In this document: piece after piece, positions 39,790 to 51,839 of the stretch
How positions within the stretch are numbered: the stretch's first letter is position 1
How the letters are laid out: every line of letters starts with the position of its first letter
Source: Tillus elongatus
Lineage: Eukaryota > Arthropoda > Insecta > Coleoptera > Cleridae
Direction: 5' to 3'
Assembly: GCA_964006375.1 (NCBI GenBank)
Contig: OZ023269.1
Location: 63,462,968-63,526,967 of the forward strand
DNA: 64,000 bases
The notes under the pieces: generated by a model
Told to the model about the DNA's origin: nothing
Databases searched by the model: none
The model's input: only the letters and a program-made list of their open reading frames with translations
Program-made: the position numbers and the translations under genes

Positions 39790-41150
39790 TCCACATTACT
39801 TATCATCGATTGGTTCTCCACATCCATTGGGTGTATTTCTACCCTTGTTAATGCATCTGCCGCACAATTTACTTTTTCTTGCTTATACTCGATTTTAAAT
39901 TCATACTGTAATTTTAACCTCCATTATAATAACTTCGAATTTGGTTGTTTTAAGGAATAAAGCTATTGGTTTCAGTCCGTATGAATTGTGAATTTTGGAT
40001 AATACAAATATAGTCTAAAATAATTAGTTGCCATATTATTGCCGATAGTTCGTTCTCTATCGTACTATATCGAAACTGTATCATTTAAGGTTCGGTTTGT
40101 TTATAGGATGTTCTCAGTTTGGTTCTTATTGACTTACTATACCTGCTATTGCTACATTGGATGCGTCTGTGGTTAACATTAATTCCTTCGAAAAGTCTGG
40201 GGTTACTAGTACTGGTGAATTTATTAGGACCCCTTTACACATGTTAAAGGCGTCTATGTATTCATTGTCATTTATGTTAGTTGTAAAAAAAATTTTGGGC
40301 ATTTAGTTAAGGGTTTTGTGATTGGGGCCAAATTTTCTATATATTTCCTGTAATTTCCCACTTATCCTAAAAATGATATAACTCCTTTAGTAATCTTTGG
40401 TATTGGAAAATTCCTAGTAGCTTCTAGTTTCTGGGGATTAGGTTTGGTGACTTCTGCGCTTAGCACAGGGCCAAGAAATTCGGATTCTTTTGTAAAAAGT
40501 CGCCCCTGTCTAATTCAATTTTCAAATTGCTTTATCTACATTTTTCAAATAGCAGTCTTAGTTTTTTCGATGTTTTTTCCCTATTAGGACACTACACCAG
40601 TATGTAAAACGTGGCCGGAGTCCCAGAAAGTCCGAATGACATTCGCAAAAATTCGAAATGGCCTCTACTGGCTAGTAGAGAAAGCTGTCCTTTCTAACCA
40701 TTTCGATTTGCTGATATTCTGAGATTACATCAATTGTTGAAAAATATTGTGCTCCTCCTAATGTTTCTAGTATTTCGTTAAATTTTGGAATATGGTGTCC
40801 ATCTGGAATAGTTTTCTAATTTAACTTCCTATAGTCTACTACAATTTTTCACTTTTATCTTCCTCCTTCTAGACAATCCAGATTGGGCTGTTATAGGCGC
40901 TAAAACCATGAATAATGATTTACGATATACTTCAGGTTTGTGCATATATGGGTATCTATATAATTTTGTATGTACTGATATATCATGTGTACTTCTTATT
41001 TGGTGTTTAATGACGTTTGTATATGTTAATAGATTGTTTCTATTCAGGAATATATCTGGATAATTTTGTAATAAATTTATTAGGGCTTGTTTTTTCGTCC
41101 TATAAATAACCTGTATTTATTTCATTTATTACGTTATTTTGTTGCCGAGC
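39790..41150 (-). pseudogene. gypsy2 copy A RT and RNase H, heavily broken
   Basis: Fragments readable on the minus strand: PEVYRKSLF and QSGLSRRR region of RT (about 40940-40850), GHFEFLRMSFGLSGTPATF (about 40660-40600), and RNase H strand DFSKELMLTTDASNVAIAG (about 40195-40140), where the catalytic Asp is kept. At least ten stops and shifts occur. The catalytic YxDD box of RT was not found. Confidence 0.75.
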
Positions 41151-41230
41151 TACTTTTCGGTTTATCCTTGTATTATTTAGTTCTACCATATTTTTTGTGA
41201 TTTACTTGACTCTTTTCTGTCGTCGTACAA

Positions 41231-41581
41231 TTAACTGTGTTTTTGCTTGTTCCCATTAAAGAGATATTTGTGATTCTTCCTATTGTCAATATTTCTCGGT
41301 GTCTCTATAACATTGTGATTATCATTAATATAATTTGTTACTATACATGCATTCTCGGCACCGTATGCGTAGGTGTGAAATGCAACTGCAGCATTATTGT
41401 TATTTGTCTTACACTCTACTGACCTACTTATATCATCGTTACTATATTTAAACAGCACTGCATCTCCGAGTGTACCACCTAGGTCGATACCCCGTCTGCT
41501 GACTTCATTGTCTGCGTTATTATGGTTCAAGTTCATGCTATTATTAAAATACCCGTCTGTTATAAAATTATTAACTGTCAA
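41231..41581 (-). pseudogene. gypsy2 copy A gag-pol linker fragment
   Basis: 116-codon Asn-rich open frame (NNSMNLNHNNADNE, then FHTYAYGAENACIVTNYIND), placed like the 56664-56320 piece of copy B between protease and RT. No known motif; probably the linker or start of RT. Confidence 0.5.
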
Positions 41582-41699
41582 TTAATTGGACTCTATACCA
41601 TATTCGCTGTCATTTTTTAAATACTGAGTATTTAGTTGATTGTGTATTAATTTTTTCATTGGAAATTTTTATATTTATTCATCTATTACCTACATATAG

Positions 41700-41980
41700 C
41701 TTTCGTTTCTTAAATTCTATTTTCGTGACTTAACTTTACGGTTAAGACGTTTAGCTTTATTAACAATTTTTATTTAACTATTACACATTTAATATATAAA
41801 AAATACAATAATAAAGATAATAGATATCAACATAAGTGTGATCCTAATAAAATATAATACTGCAGTCCGCGCTGAGCAAAGTACTAAGAAGGAACAAGGC
41901 TGAAGGCGAGTCGTCTATTTATACTCTTCACCTCGGGAGTGGCACTTATTGTCTTTAGAGGTGACTTCTACTTAAAAACT
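41700..41980 (-). repeat. gypsy2 LTR-like region, copy A
   Basis: Matches 58555-58780 (landmarks CTTAACTTTACGGTTA, CAAAGTACTAAGAAGG, GGCGAGTCGTCTATTTATAC). On the minus strand a TATAAATA box (41923-41916) sits in the middle, as in an LTR promoter. Exact TG/CA ends were not identified. Confidence 0.65.
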
Positions 41981-43672
41981 TGAGCGAAATTCTGTCTGTT
42001 GCTCTGCGAATTATCTATGAGGGAAAAACAAAAAGGATGTTTTTTCCTTTCTTTTGGGTTGATAGTGGGAAAAATTGAGGATAAAGCGAGAAAGAAATTA
42101 ACTCCGAAAGTGGCTGGTCGTCGTGTGAATACCGTTGTCCTGAGCTAGAATTTTAATAAATGCATCCACGTAGTGGGACACATGGGAAATGGTATCTGGA
42201 ATGGTGTTCATTTGGTGAATTTGTTATTTGGAACACATTCCGTTGATCATAGTATCGGATTAAAATCGGCGCAAGTTGCTTTTGCTGGGTTAATCGAGAA
42301 AGCAAGGCATTTTTTTGACATTGAAGCCGTCCTTCATCTGTTGCTATTTTCTCTCGGCTCAAATCATCTACTGTATATTTCATGGTTACTCTAGGAGTAG
42401 TAGTGTATTGATGGTGACTGGCTGCACGATCCTGGATATAGGTATTTCAGTAATCCTGCTGGAAGTCCGCATGACGTTAGACCATTCAAGAGGTGCGGCA
42501 TAATTCCATTTCAACTGACTGTATACCTAGGAGGGTAACGAGGACTATATCAAGTTAGATCGTTTCAAATTCTTTTTTTATCAGTGAATATATCGCTGCA
42601 GTTTCTAGGGCATTACAGCGTGATCGCGTCTCACGCCTAGACTTTTTATCATGTTTATTTTATTATTATCATATTATATTTATATTATTATCATATATTT
42701 ATTTTACGGGTAAAAGCTATACTTATAGTGTAATATTGTAGCATTAAACTATAACCCTTGTATATCGCTGCTCTCATTTTCTATAGCTAGTAATCTTGTC
42801 AAATGTGATAACTTCATTAATTTCCTTGTCGCTATTTACATAATAATCATCATATTGGAATAAGTAATTTTGTGATTTCGTAATAATAGCAGTCGCTATA
42901 GGAGCGTTCGGTTCAGGTTGTTTCACAGCCATATTATCTCTCTAATCTTTTATTTTACTTTAGATAACAGCATCAATTTAGGATAACACATTTAACTTTT
43001 AGTGCAGGCTAACTTAGTCAAAATTCATTTGTTATCATATTTACTATTAATGTACTTTGTTTGATAAGAACAGCCAATTAATTATCTTGTGCGGATGTGT
43101 ATGACTATTTATATTTGTGGACATATTATTGTGTGTCAGTGGGCATTTTTCTAATATTTGTATTTGGATGTCAGGTTTTTTTGGTATTATAATCGCATTT
43201 AGATTAAATCTTGTTAGTAAACAATAATTTAGTTCAAATTGGTAGAGACGTTTTTTTCTTATTTTTTTTTGTGCTATAATTATGCTTAATAAATAACTAA
43301 CGTGCTATAGTCTATTTGACGCCCTCAGCGATTTTCATATGTAGTGTATATATGTATATTTGGGTGTACATATTCCCAACTAATAGTTAGAGCATTTTGC
43401 GGTGGATCCATTAGCGACCATCTGGTCCGTGATTGAGGTTGTACAGATTTGTTAATAAAGGTACCAATTGGTTGTTTTAACTACTGTTTACGTTTCCTAT
43501 TTTGAATTTTTGACTTTGATCATTCCCTTTTTTTGCTGCAAGTGTTTGATTTGTGGTGTTGTGCTCCGACATTGCAGTGTGTTTGCGTGTGTGCCTCTGT
43601 ACCACTTGGAACCTTCTGGCCAGGGTGCTTTGGTCAGTGGCGCTGCTCGGAAATTGATTGAGATTGGTGGTT
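41981..43672 (+). repeat. R17: unidentified 1.7-kb repeat, copy 1
   Basis: About 90 percent similar by eye over its length to 50042-51790. Starts TTGAGCGAAATT and ends TGGTCAGTGGCGC...GATTGGTGGTT. It could be a very large LTR (TGAGCG...TTGGTCA) followed by a tRNA-Ser-like primer site (GTGGCGC.GC.CGG). Contains no convincing coding sequence. Palindromic TATTATCATATTATA clusters lie at 42660-42700. Confidence 0.75.
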
Positions 43673-43909
43673 TGCCACTAGGCTATTATTATTATTTTCT
43701 TTTATCCTTAGACCCGCCCCATCTACACTAGAGCTGTTTGGCATGCAACGTCAGACGTAGCGGTTGCACGTAGACACCATTCCGGGCGCGCGGACTTGTG
43801 GGGAATTGTACATATAAAGCTTTGAGTGTTATTTTTTTTTTTTCAGCTGGCGTTGCAGCATAATTATTTGTTGCATAAAAACGAGAAAAGAACGTGGCAA
43901 ATAATTATT
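43673..43909 (+). other. Sequence upstream of gypsy3 primer site
   Basis: Should contain the end of the gypsy3 5' LTR, but no match to the recognised 3' LTR (48715-49021) is visible, probably because the 3' LTR is cut short. Includes TACATATAAAGC (about 43810), a possible TATA box. Confidence 0.4.
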
Positions 43910-43927
43910 TGGCGCCCGTGTGTGGGG
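43910..43927 (+). other. gypsy3 primer-binding site
   Basis: TGGCGCCCGTGTGTGGGG: TGGCGCCC is complementary to the 3' end of tRNA-Lys, the primer of many gypsy elements. It marks the start of the internal region. Confidence 0.8.
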
Positions 43928-44248
43928 CCTCGTTTGGTTAGGCCTCCTTGGTTAGGCCCCGTTGAGTTAAGCCTCGTTGGTTGGGCCTTCAGAAGTTGGC
44001 CATCGATTGATTAGGCCTTGTCGCTTTTCAGGTTTTCTTTACCAGCTAGCTTCACTTCTGGTGGGGAATAATTGGCCCCTCGATTTTGTTGGGACGTCTA
44101 GTTAGGCCTGAGTTTGCTAGGTCGTTTTGATGTAGGCATTATTTTCTTGGGCAGTTTTGCTTGCTCGTCCACTGGTTTGGATTGTGAGAAATAGATATTA
44201 ACTAGTCATTCGTTTGGGAATTTGTCGTTCATTCTTTTTTTTAATATG
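43928..44248 (+). other. gypsy3 leader with TTAGGCC repeats
   Basis: Short words TTAGGCC or TTGGGCC recur at about 43938, 43951, 43985, 44012 and 44104. Non-coding leader before gag. Confidence 0.6.
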
Positions 44249-45576
44249 GAGGGAAAATTGGCCGTGAACCGACTTGACCGTTTAGAGTAGGAATACGAAT
44301 TGAAGTGTAGGGGCTGTGTGGACGATCTTACTGTGCAGGAGATGAGGAGTAGGTTGAGGTCCTTTTTCAGGTTGGAGCGAGCGTCCGATATGAATCATCC
44401 TTTTTCCTTTGCCGACGATAGTCACGTTTTGACAGCTAGGATAGAATAAATCAGGACTATGGTTGGCGCGTTCTCCGACTCTAATACATCACCATCTTAT
44501 TTAAAAATTTCCACCAAACTTTTGCATTATTTTGGTAGGGCAGGAAGGTCCGTAGCAACTACGGACGAGGAACGGAATCAGCGTACTAATTTTCAGGCCT
44601 GACTTTTGGAGTTGCGTTCACGGTTGGGGTCTAAGGCCAGGAGGCATTCTAGATCCTTGCGGCCTGAGGGTACCAGCGTTCTTGAGGCGAGTCTCTTTGT
44701 GTGGTGATGAAAATTCAGTTGCTTCTGCATCTGAGGACTCTTCAGATGATGATACAGCAGAACACCTTTTAGCGAATAACGCTTCTATTCGAGAAACCCC
44801 AGTAGCTGTCTATCCTCGAGGAGCGCCCGTGTCCAAGTGGAACTTTACTAAATTCACTGGTGATACATCCCGAATATCAATAAATGCTTTTCTAGAAGAG
44901 ATAGAAGAGCTGCGAATTTCCAGGAATGTATCCAGGGAGCAAGTACTTCACTCGGCTTCTGATTTGTTTGTATAAAAAGCCTTAATTTGGTATCGGTCCA
45001 TTAGGTCGAAGGTGTCAACTTGGTCAGGCTTAGTGTTCGAACTTCGTCTGCAATTCCAGCCTGCAGATTATAACGATAAACTCTTCGATGAAATCAGAAG
45101 AAGGACTCAGTGTCCGAGCGAGAATATGGGTATGTACCTGGCTGTCATGGACAATATGTTCAACAGGTTGACGATATCGGTTGGTGAGAAGACGCGCCTC
45201 AATATCTTGTTGAAGAATATTTCTCCCTTTTATCAGAGTCAGTTGGGTCTTGTCAGTGTGGAACCGGTCAATCATCTGTTGGAGTTGGGTAGGAAGCTGG
45301 AGGCTAGAAAGGAGAGTATAGAGACATTTACTCCTCGGATTCGTGGTAGGTTAGGGATGATGGAGCCGCTTGGCTCACATTAGTAATGACCCAGTTTCGG
45401 TTTCCTCGGCTCAGTTGGACATTGTGTGTTGGAACTGTCAGGGCTCAGGTCATAGAGCTGCTGACTGCGATAGACCACGCATAAAACATTGCTACACGTG
45501 TGGTACCCCCAATCATACTTTGAGATCTTGTCCGAAGTGTGCTTGTTCTTCTTCGGGAAACGGGGTAAGGCGTTAG
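44249..45576 (+). pseudogene. gypsy3 gag with two zinc knuckles
   Basis: Starts MEGKLAVNRLDRLE (44249), then stops near 44287, 44447 and 44600. The capsid region is open in pieces: VSKWNFTKFTGDTSRISINA (about 44830), then TWSGLVFELRLQFQPADYND (about 45018) and NISPFYQSQLGLV. At the end are two Cys knuckles, CWNCQGSGHRAADC (about 45430) and CYTCGTPNHTLRSC (about 45490), which bind genomic RNA. Structural protein of the particle; not translatable as one chain. Confidence 0.9.
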
Positions 45577-45619
45577 TGGGCGACCGGCTTTCGTCTTCAT
45601 CGCGGGCGGCCGCATCTGA

Positions 45620-46190
45620 GTCTAGGATCAGACATGTTTTAGACTATGTCTTGTCTCAGCTCCCAACGATCAGCGACCTTATGTTGAAGTTTCTGTTTTG
45701 GGTACGAATATTTTGGGTCCCTTAGATTCTGGTTCTAGTAATACTATATTGGGCGGCAACGGTTGGAATCTTTTGCGCAACTTAGGAGTTTCCAACCTGG
45801 ATTCGTCTGCTAGTAGGAGTGTCATAGTCGCGAACGGTGAGCGTTTTCAGGTGCTTAGTTCACTGCAAGTTCTTATTAGGTTACGTGACCGCGAGAAGGT
45901 GTCAGTGTTCTCGTCATTCCAGAGTTAGCTCATACTCTCATATTGGGAATTGATTTTTGGATCAGGATGGGCATTGTCCCAGACTTTCGTGACTGGATTT
46001 TTTCCTTGTGTGAACCGGTGCAGCTCGTTGAGGCCTTGAAACCAAGTAGTTCCTTGACTCCGGAACAGGAAAAGCTTTTGAACGACTTTGTTGATAAGTC
46101 CTTTAATGGGATGGGTTCTGGTCTCGGTTGTACTGCTCTTGGGGAGCATATCATTGTTACGGATTCACCCCCTATTAAGCAGAGATAGTA
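45620..46190 (+). pseudogene. gypsy3 retropepsin
   Basis: Processes Gag-Pol in a live element. The active site is GPLDSGSSNTILGG (about 45717-45760), Asp-Ser-Gly intact, then VIVANGERF (about 45820) and, across a frame change near 45915, the HTLILGIDFW strand (about 45934). The following spacer (SLTPEQEKLLNDFV) leads into RT. Confidence 0.85.
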
Positions 46191-46800
46191 ATCCTGTGTC
46201 ACCAACAGTTCAGGCGTGTCTCGACCCCGAAATCAAGGAGATGCTGGAGAAGGACCTAATTGAACCTTCAGACAGTCCATGGTCTAGTCCTATTGTCATG
46301 GTCAAGAAACGTGATAGTACTTTTAGATTTTGCATTGACTATCGCAAGCTTAATAGTCACCCGTCGTGATGCGTACCCTCTTCCCCCGATTAACTCTATT
46401 TTGGATATGTTGCGCAATGCTAGGTTTTTGTCGACTTTGAACGTAAAATCCGCCTTTTTCTAGATCAAGGTTGCTGAGGAATCTAGGCCTCAAAGGTCAT
46501 TATTACCTCAAGAGAATGCCCTTTGGGTTGTCAAATTCACCAACTACGTGGCAGCGCCTGATCTACAGAGTTTTAGTTGCGATTTGGAACCCCACGTGTT
46601 TTGTTATCTTGATGGCATAGCTGTGGTAACTCAGACTTTCGAAGAGCATATGGGCATTCTTTCTGAGGTGTTCTCTCGTCTCACTGAAGCTGGAATTACG
46701 TTGAGTAGGGACAAGTGTATTTTTGTAGGCAGGAGCTTAGGTACTTGGGCCATATTGTCAATGAGAGTGCCCTGCATGTCGACCCGGAAAAGATAAACGC
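46190..46800 (+). pseudogene. gypsy3 reverse transcriptase, active site mutated
   Basis: Motifs: MLEKDLIEPSDSPWSSPIV (about 46241), FRFCIDYRKLNS (about 46325), YPLPPINSILDML (about 46377), FLSTLNVKSAFF where LDLxSA(Y/F) is expected (Asp changed to Asn), and CYLDGIAVVTQTFEEH (about 46603) where YLDDIVV is expected (second Asp changed to Gly). So two of the three catalytic Asp are lost besides frameshifts near 46190, 46360 and 46460. Confidence 0.88.
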
Positions 46801-47400
46801 CATGCTTCAGATTTCAACGCCGACTAAAGTTCAGGAGGTTCGTAGGATAATCGGTACAGCAGGTTAGTATCGTAGGTTTGTTCCAAGCTTTTCTAGATTA
46901 ATAGCTCCTTTAACAGGCCTTCTTAAGAAGAACGCCAAGCATGACGAAGCTTTTAACTCTATCAAGGAATGTCTTGTTTCTGTCCCAATTTGTGCCTGTC
47001 CCAATTTCGAACTACCTTTCTTCGTCCAGACAGATGCGTCAGCTTATGGCTTGGGTGTAGTTTTGTCACAAAAAATCCTGATGGATTTGAGAGGGCTGTC
47101 GCTTATCTGAGCCGCTCGTTGTCTAGGCTCGAGCGCAAATATTCCACCACTGAGCGAGAATGTCTTGCAGTGATTTGAGCGATAGAGAAACTTCGTCCAT
47201 ATATTGAGGGTTCACATTTTACTGTTGTGACTGATCATTGGTCTCTGATTTGGTTAAACAATTTGCAGCAGCCTTCGGGCAGATTGGCCCGTTGGGCTTT
47301 GAAGTTACAGGAATACGGCTTTGACATAGTCCATAGGAAGGGGAGAGAACACGTTGTACCCGATATCTTGTCTCGTTCTGTACCGGTTGTCGACTCTTTG
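46801..47400 (+). pseudogene. gypsy3 RT tail and RNase H
   Basis: RT connection FSRLIAPLTGLLKK (about 46890), RNase H start FVQTDASAYGLGVVLSQ (about 47023), AYLSRSLSRLERKYSTTERE with the catalytic Glu (about 47102), and VVTDHWSLIWL (about 47227). Stops near 46867 and 47176 and a shift near 47070 break it. Confidence 0.87.
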
Positions 47401-48659
47401 GGTGCCTCCGACCACCATCCTGGTGGCACTGGCTCAGGTGATCGGTGGATTAATATGTTGGACAGGATCGCCAAGAGTCCTCGCAGATTTCCACAGTGGC
47501 GCGTAGATGGACATATACTGTTCAAGAGGGTCATTCCCAAGTATCCTGAGTTGGCTTGCGCATCGGACTGTTGGGGGGAAGTCGTTCCTAAACATGCTAG
47601 GCGGAAGCTTATTTACAACACGCATGAGTATAACTTGCATGTTGGAGTGTTTAAGACTTTCAATAAGTTGGCAGGAAGTTATTATTGGCCTAGAATGCGG
47701 TTTGGTGTGGCCTCAGTCGTTCGGCGTTGTCCGGCATGTCAGGCCATGAAACCTGTGCAGCAGAAACCTGCCGGATTAATGGTTAGCACCCAACCTTTTG
47801 CGTCTTGTCCCTTTCAGCTTATGTGTGCGGACATAATAGGTCCTTTGCCGAGGTCCAGCTCTGAAAACCCGTATATCCTTGTCGTCGCAGATACTTTTAG
47901 CAAATTTTCGCTTTTGTTTTCTATGCGATCCGGTACGTCTTCCAACATATGTAAGTTACTTGGTTTTCATCTCCTACCTGTGTTCGGCGCATGTGACGCC
48001 ATTATTGTGGACAATGGATCGCAGTTTAAATCTTCCGAGTTTGTGTCCCTGATGATGTCTTACAACATTTCGATAATTACACCGCCTATTACCACGCACA
48101 AGCGAATCCTTGGGAAAGGGTAAATAAGGTCATTAAGACTATGCTTAGGTCCTATGTGTCTGACTATCATAAGACATGGGATAAAAATTTGTCGAGAATT
48201 GGCTATGTTATTCTTTCGACCAGACATGAGGTCACTGGGTTCACTCCAAACTTTATTGTGTTTGGGCGCGAAATCCCTGATAAGGGCTCACGCTTCAGAG
48301 AGGGGGAAATTAAGTTTGATAGAGGAAATGTTGATGGCAGACAGTCTTCCTTGGTCAGGGTATGTGAGGATGTTAAGAGACGTTTAGTAAAGGCTTATGA
48401 AAGGAATAAGAGAGTCTACGATTTAAGACGCCGTGACGTACAGTATGGTAAGGGCCAATTGGTTTGGCGTAGGAATTACGTTTTGTCGGACGCTGACAAG
48501 CATTTTTCAGATAAGTTGGCCCCTCGTTATGTCGGTCCCTTTGTGGTTTCCAGACGTGTGTCACCCTGGACTTATGAGTTGAAAGATCGTGATGGTGAGT
48601 TCAGGGGTGTCTGGCACGCAAAGGATCTTAAGGCCCACCCTCCTGAGTACGAGAGTTAG
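47401..48659 (+). pseudogene. gypsy3 integrase
   Basis: Inserts the cDNA into the genome. The zinc-binding HHCC region is HEYNLHVGVFKT (about 47622) with CPACQAMKP (about 47731); the core has Asp in LMCADIIGPL (about 47820) and Asp in IIVDNGSQFKS (about 48004). The third acidic residue (Glu in PWERVNK) lies after a frameshift near 48080-48120. The C-terminal part runs from 48141 to 48659 in the new frame with FVVSRRVSPWTYELKDRDG and WHAKDLKAHPPEYES. One frameshift is the main lesion. Confidence 0.9.
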
Positions 48660-48699
48660 TTTTTTTTTGGCAGAGAGAAAAACCATTGTCTGCTTTTTT

Positions 48700-49021
48700 T
48701 AGTGGAGGGAAAGTTGTAACGGTTTACTTTCAACCACTGTTACAAGTTTGTATTTTTAATCTATGAATCCTGAGCAGATTTGTTCACTTGCATTTTCACC
48801 ACTAGAGCGCACTTATATACCACCATAAACACTCTTAGCGGTATAACGGGTTATCTATCTCCGCCCATTCAGTCTTTCTCTGAACGTTGTGTGGCTTGAT
48901 TTCACCTATCTACCTCTGGTTGTTAATGTCGTTCTCTGTCCGCGGGTCTTGTTTTGCGCTTCTAAGAGCGTGTGATGTACGTTGGTAAATGCAGCCTCTT
49001 AATCGGCGCGCCTTTTTTCTC
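48700..49021 (+). repeat. gypsy3 polypurine tract and truncated 3' LTR
   Basis: AGTGGAGGGAAAGT (48701-48714) is the polypurine tract; the LTR starts TGTAACGGTTTAC at 48715 and is interrupted at 49021 by the 3' end of LINE-B copy 2. The same 307 bp and the same junction recur at 52743-53050. Confidence 0.87.
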
Positions 49022-49990
49022 AACAACACACCACGAGGGCTTACAGCCTAAATACTATCGTACCGTGGGTATCGACAAGGAGGAAAGAGGCAACTTGTTA
49101 ATTCTGGACTTGGAGGTTTGGAGGTTCGGGGGAGAAGGAAAAACATGTGCCGGCAAAGAATTCCACAACTTGGAAGTCCTCGGGACAAAAAAGCGGGCAT
49201 AACAAGAAGTTCTATGTCCAATGACCTGGACAGTAAAAGGGTGCATTCGCTCTGTTCCCCTGGTAGATCTGTTGGGGGCAGCAGGTGGGGGAACTATGGA
49301 GGAAAGCTCCTCTGAGTAGTGCCCGTGCAGATATCTATAAAATAGAGAGATGTCACCAACGGCAGGTCGGTGGGCAAGGGATGGCAGCCTTTGGGTGAGG
49401 GCAGGGTCACCGATGAGACGTATAGCTCTCTTTTGAATGGAGTCCAGGATAATAGCGAGTGTAGAAGCGGCAGCTGCACCCCAGATGTGGGAACAGTAAT
49501 CGAGGTTTGGCCTTATTTGTGAAGTATATAAGGTATAGAGATTAGCTGGTGAAAAGCATTTGCAAGCCCGGAAGAGGAAACCTAATTTCTTAGCAGCCGC
49601 TTCTGCAATTGATGTGCCATGTTGGTGTAAATTAAGATTTCGATCCACAGAAATGCCAACAAGAGAAAAGGACTCATTACTTTGAATAACTTGGTTGTTC
49701 ATTGTGATGGGTCTAGGGCTGGTGTATCACTTATGAGAAAGAAAGCAAGACTGAGATTTGGTGGGGTTGAATTGTACAAGATTTCTACTTCTCCAGTCTA
49801 ATATTTTTTGGAGATCCACGGATACAGAACCCTCCATGAATCTGCGATTCTGATCTAATTGGGCTAAAGAGGCAGGCTTAGAATATTGTATATTTGAGTG
49901 GAGGTTGCTATCGTCCGCGTAACTGTGAACTGGGTTGGATGTGCTAGAGAGGAGGTCATTGATGTGGAGAAGAAACAAAGTAGAACCTTT
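49022..49990 (-). mobile_element. LINE-B copy 2, 5'-truncated
   Basis: Minus strand: starts (3' end) AACAACACACCACGAGG and runs to about 49990. Encodes YADDSNLHS with the catalytic pair kept (about 49926), then QFNPTKSQSCFLSHK and RNLNLHQH...IAEAAAKKLGFLFRA to VFPSPPNLQTSKSRINKLPL. A small deletion near 49980 precedes the broken 5' edge, where R17 copy 2 begins. Confidence 0.92.
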
Positions 49991-50041
49991 GAGGATTCGC
50001 CTATGGCGAATTTAATTCTTCATCGATATTTTTTTTTAATT

Positions 50042-51790
50042 TGAGCGAAATTATGTCTGTTGTGCGAATTGTCTATGAGGGAAAACAAAAAGGATGTTTT
50101 TTCTTTCTTTTGGGTTGATAGTGGGAACTATTAAGGATAAAGAGAGAAAGAAATTTACTCCAAAGTGGTTGGTCCCCGTGTGAATACCGTCGTCCTGAGC
50201 TAGAATTGCAATAAATTCATCCACGTAGTGGGACATATGGGAAATGGTATCTGGAATGGTGTTCATTTGATGAATTTGTTATTTGGAACACATTCCGTCC
50301 ATCTTAGTATCGGATTAAAATCGGCGCAAGTTGCTTTTGCTGGGTTAATCGAGAAAGCAAGACCTTTTTTTGACATTGAAGCCATCCTCTATCTGGTGCT
50401 ATTTTTCTCTCGGCTCAAATCATCTACTGTATGGTTACTCTAGGAGTAGTAGTGTATTGATGGTGACTGGCTGCACGATCCTGGATATAGATATTTCAGT
50501 AATCCTGCTGGAAGTCCGCATGACGTCAGACCATTCAAGAGGTGCGGCATAATTTCATTTCAACTGACTGTATACCTAGGAGGGTAACGAGGACTATATC
50601 AAGTTAGATCGTTTCAAATTCTTTTTTTTTATCAGTGATTATATCGCTTCAGTTTCTTGCGCATTCCAGCGTGATGGCGTCTCACGCCTAGACTTTTTAT
50701 CATGTTAATTTTATTATTATCATATTATATTTATATTATTATCATATCATATTTATTTTTACGGGTAAAAGCTATACTTATAGTGTAATATTGTAGCATT
50801 GAACTATAACCCTTGTATATCGCTGCTCTCATTTTCTATATAGTAATCTTGTCAAATGTGATAACTTAATTAATTACCTTGTCGCTATTTATATAATAAT
50901 CATCATATTGGAATAAGTAATTTTGTGATTTCATTTTATAGCAGTCGCTATAGGAGCATTCGGTTCAGGTTGTTTCACAGCCATATTATCTCTCTAATCT
51001 TTTATTTTACTTTAGATAACAGCATCAATTTAGGATAACACATTTAACTTTTAATGTAGGCCAACTTAGTAAAAATTCATTTGTTATCATATTTACTATT
51101 GATGTACTTTGTTTGATAATAACAACCAATTAATTAACATGTGCGGATGTGTATGACTATTTATATTTGTGGACTGATAATTGTTTCGTGCAGGAAGACT
51201 TTAGCATCACTGTTATGTGTCAGTGGGCATATTTCTAATATTTGTATTTGGATGTCAGTTTTTTTTTGGTATTATAATCGCATTTAAGTTATTGTGTAAA
51301 TTGTGTAAAACTTACGAGATGACGAATGGCCTGATTAAATCTTGTTAGTTAACAATAATTTAGTTAATATTGGTTGAGACCTTTTTTCTTATTTTTTGTG
51401 CTATAATTATACTTAATAAATAACTAACGTGCTATAGCCCATTTGACGCCCTCAGCGATTTTCATATGTAGTGTATGTATGTATATTTGTGTGTACATAT
51501 TCCCAACTAGTAGTTAGAGCATTTTGTGGTAGATCCATTACCGACCATCTGGTCTATGATTGAGGTTGTACAGATTGGTTAATAAAGGTACCAATTGGTT
51601 GTTTTAACTACTGTTTACTTTTCCTATTTTGAATTTTTGACTTTGATAATTCCCTTTTTTTGCTGCAAGCGTGGTGTTGTGCTCCGATATTGCAGTGTGT
51701 CTGCGTCTGTGTCTCCGTACCACCTGGAACCTTCTGGCCAGGGTGATTTGGTCAGTGGCGCCCCTCAGAAATTAATTGTGATTGGTGGTT
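50042..51790 (+). repeat. R17 repeat, copy 2
   Basis: Same order of landmarks as copy 1, including GTGGGACA-ATGGGAAATGGTATC, CTATACTTATAGTGTAATATTG and AATAAAGGTACCAATTGGTTG. It has a ~40-bp insertion near 51175-51215 and small indels. It ends GATTGGTGGTTAG beside a gypsy2 RT fragment. Confidence 0.75.
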
Positions 51791-51839
51791 AGAAATGACC
51801 AGTATCACTTGTAAATGATGTTTTTTTCTGTCTCTAGGG

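Larger units (their letters stand above)
39125..41985 (-). mobile_element. gypsy2 copy A (17.6/297-like), decayed
   Basis: Minus order: LTR-like region (about 41985-41700), gag-pro end (41581-41231), RT (about 41150-40580), RNase H (about 40230-39850), then sequence interrupted by a SINE at 39441-39773. Nearly all frames are broken. The same family recurs at 51.84-52.39 and 56.35-59.1 kb. No integrase recognised. Confidence 0.8.
43910..49021 (+). mobile_element. gypsy3: nearly complete Ty3/gypsy element, inactive
   Basis: Plus order: primer site, leader, gag with two zinc knuckles, protease, RT, RNase H, integrase, polypurine tract and a 3' LTR truncated by LINE-B copy 2. About a dozen stops and frameshifts. 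The RT active site is also mutated. The 3' end is duplicated at 52569-53050. Confidence 0.93.

Noticed and set aside
42173..42503. Short frames in R17 (and at 50228-50552)
   Set aside because: Present in both copies only because the DNA is duplicated; no motif and the frames differ by indels.
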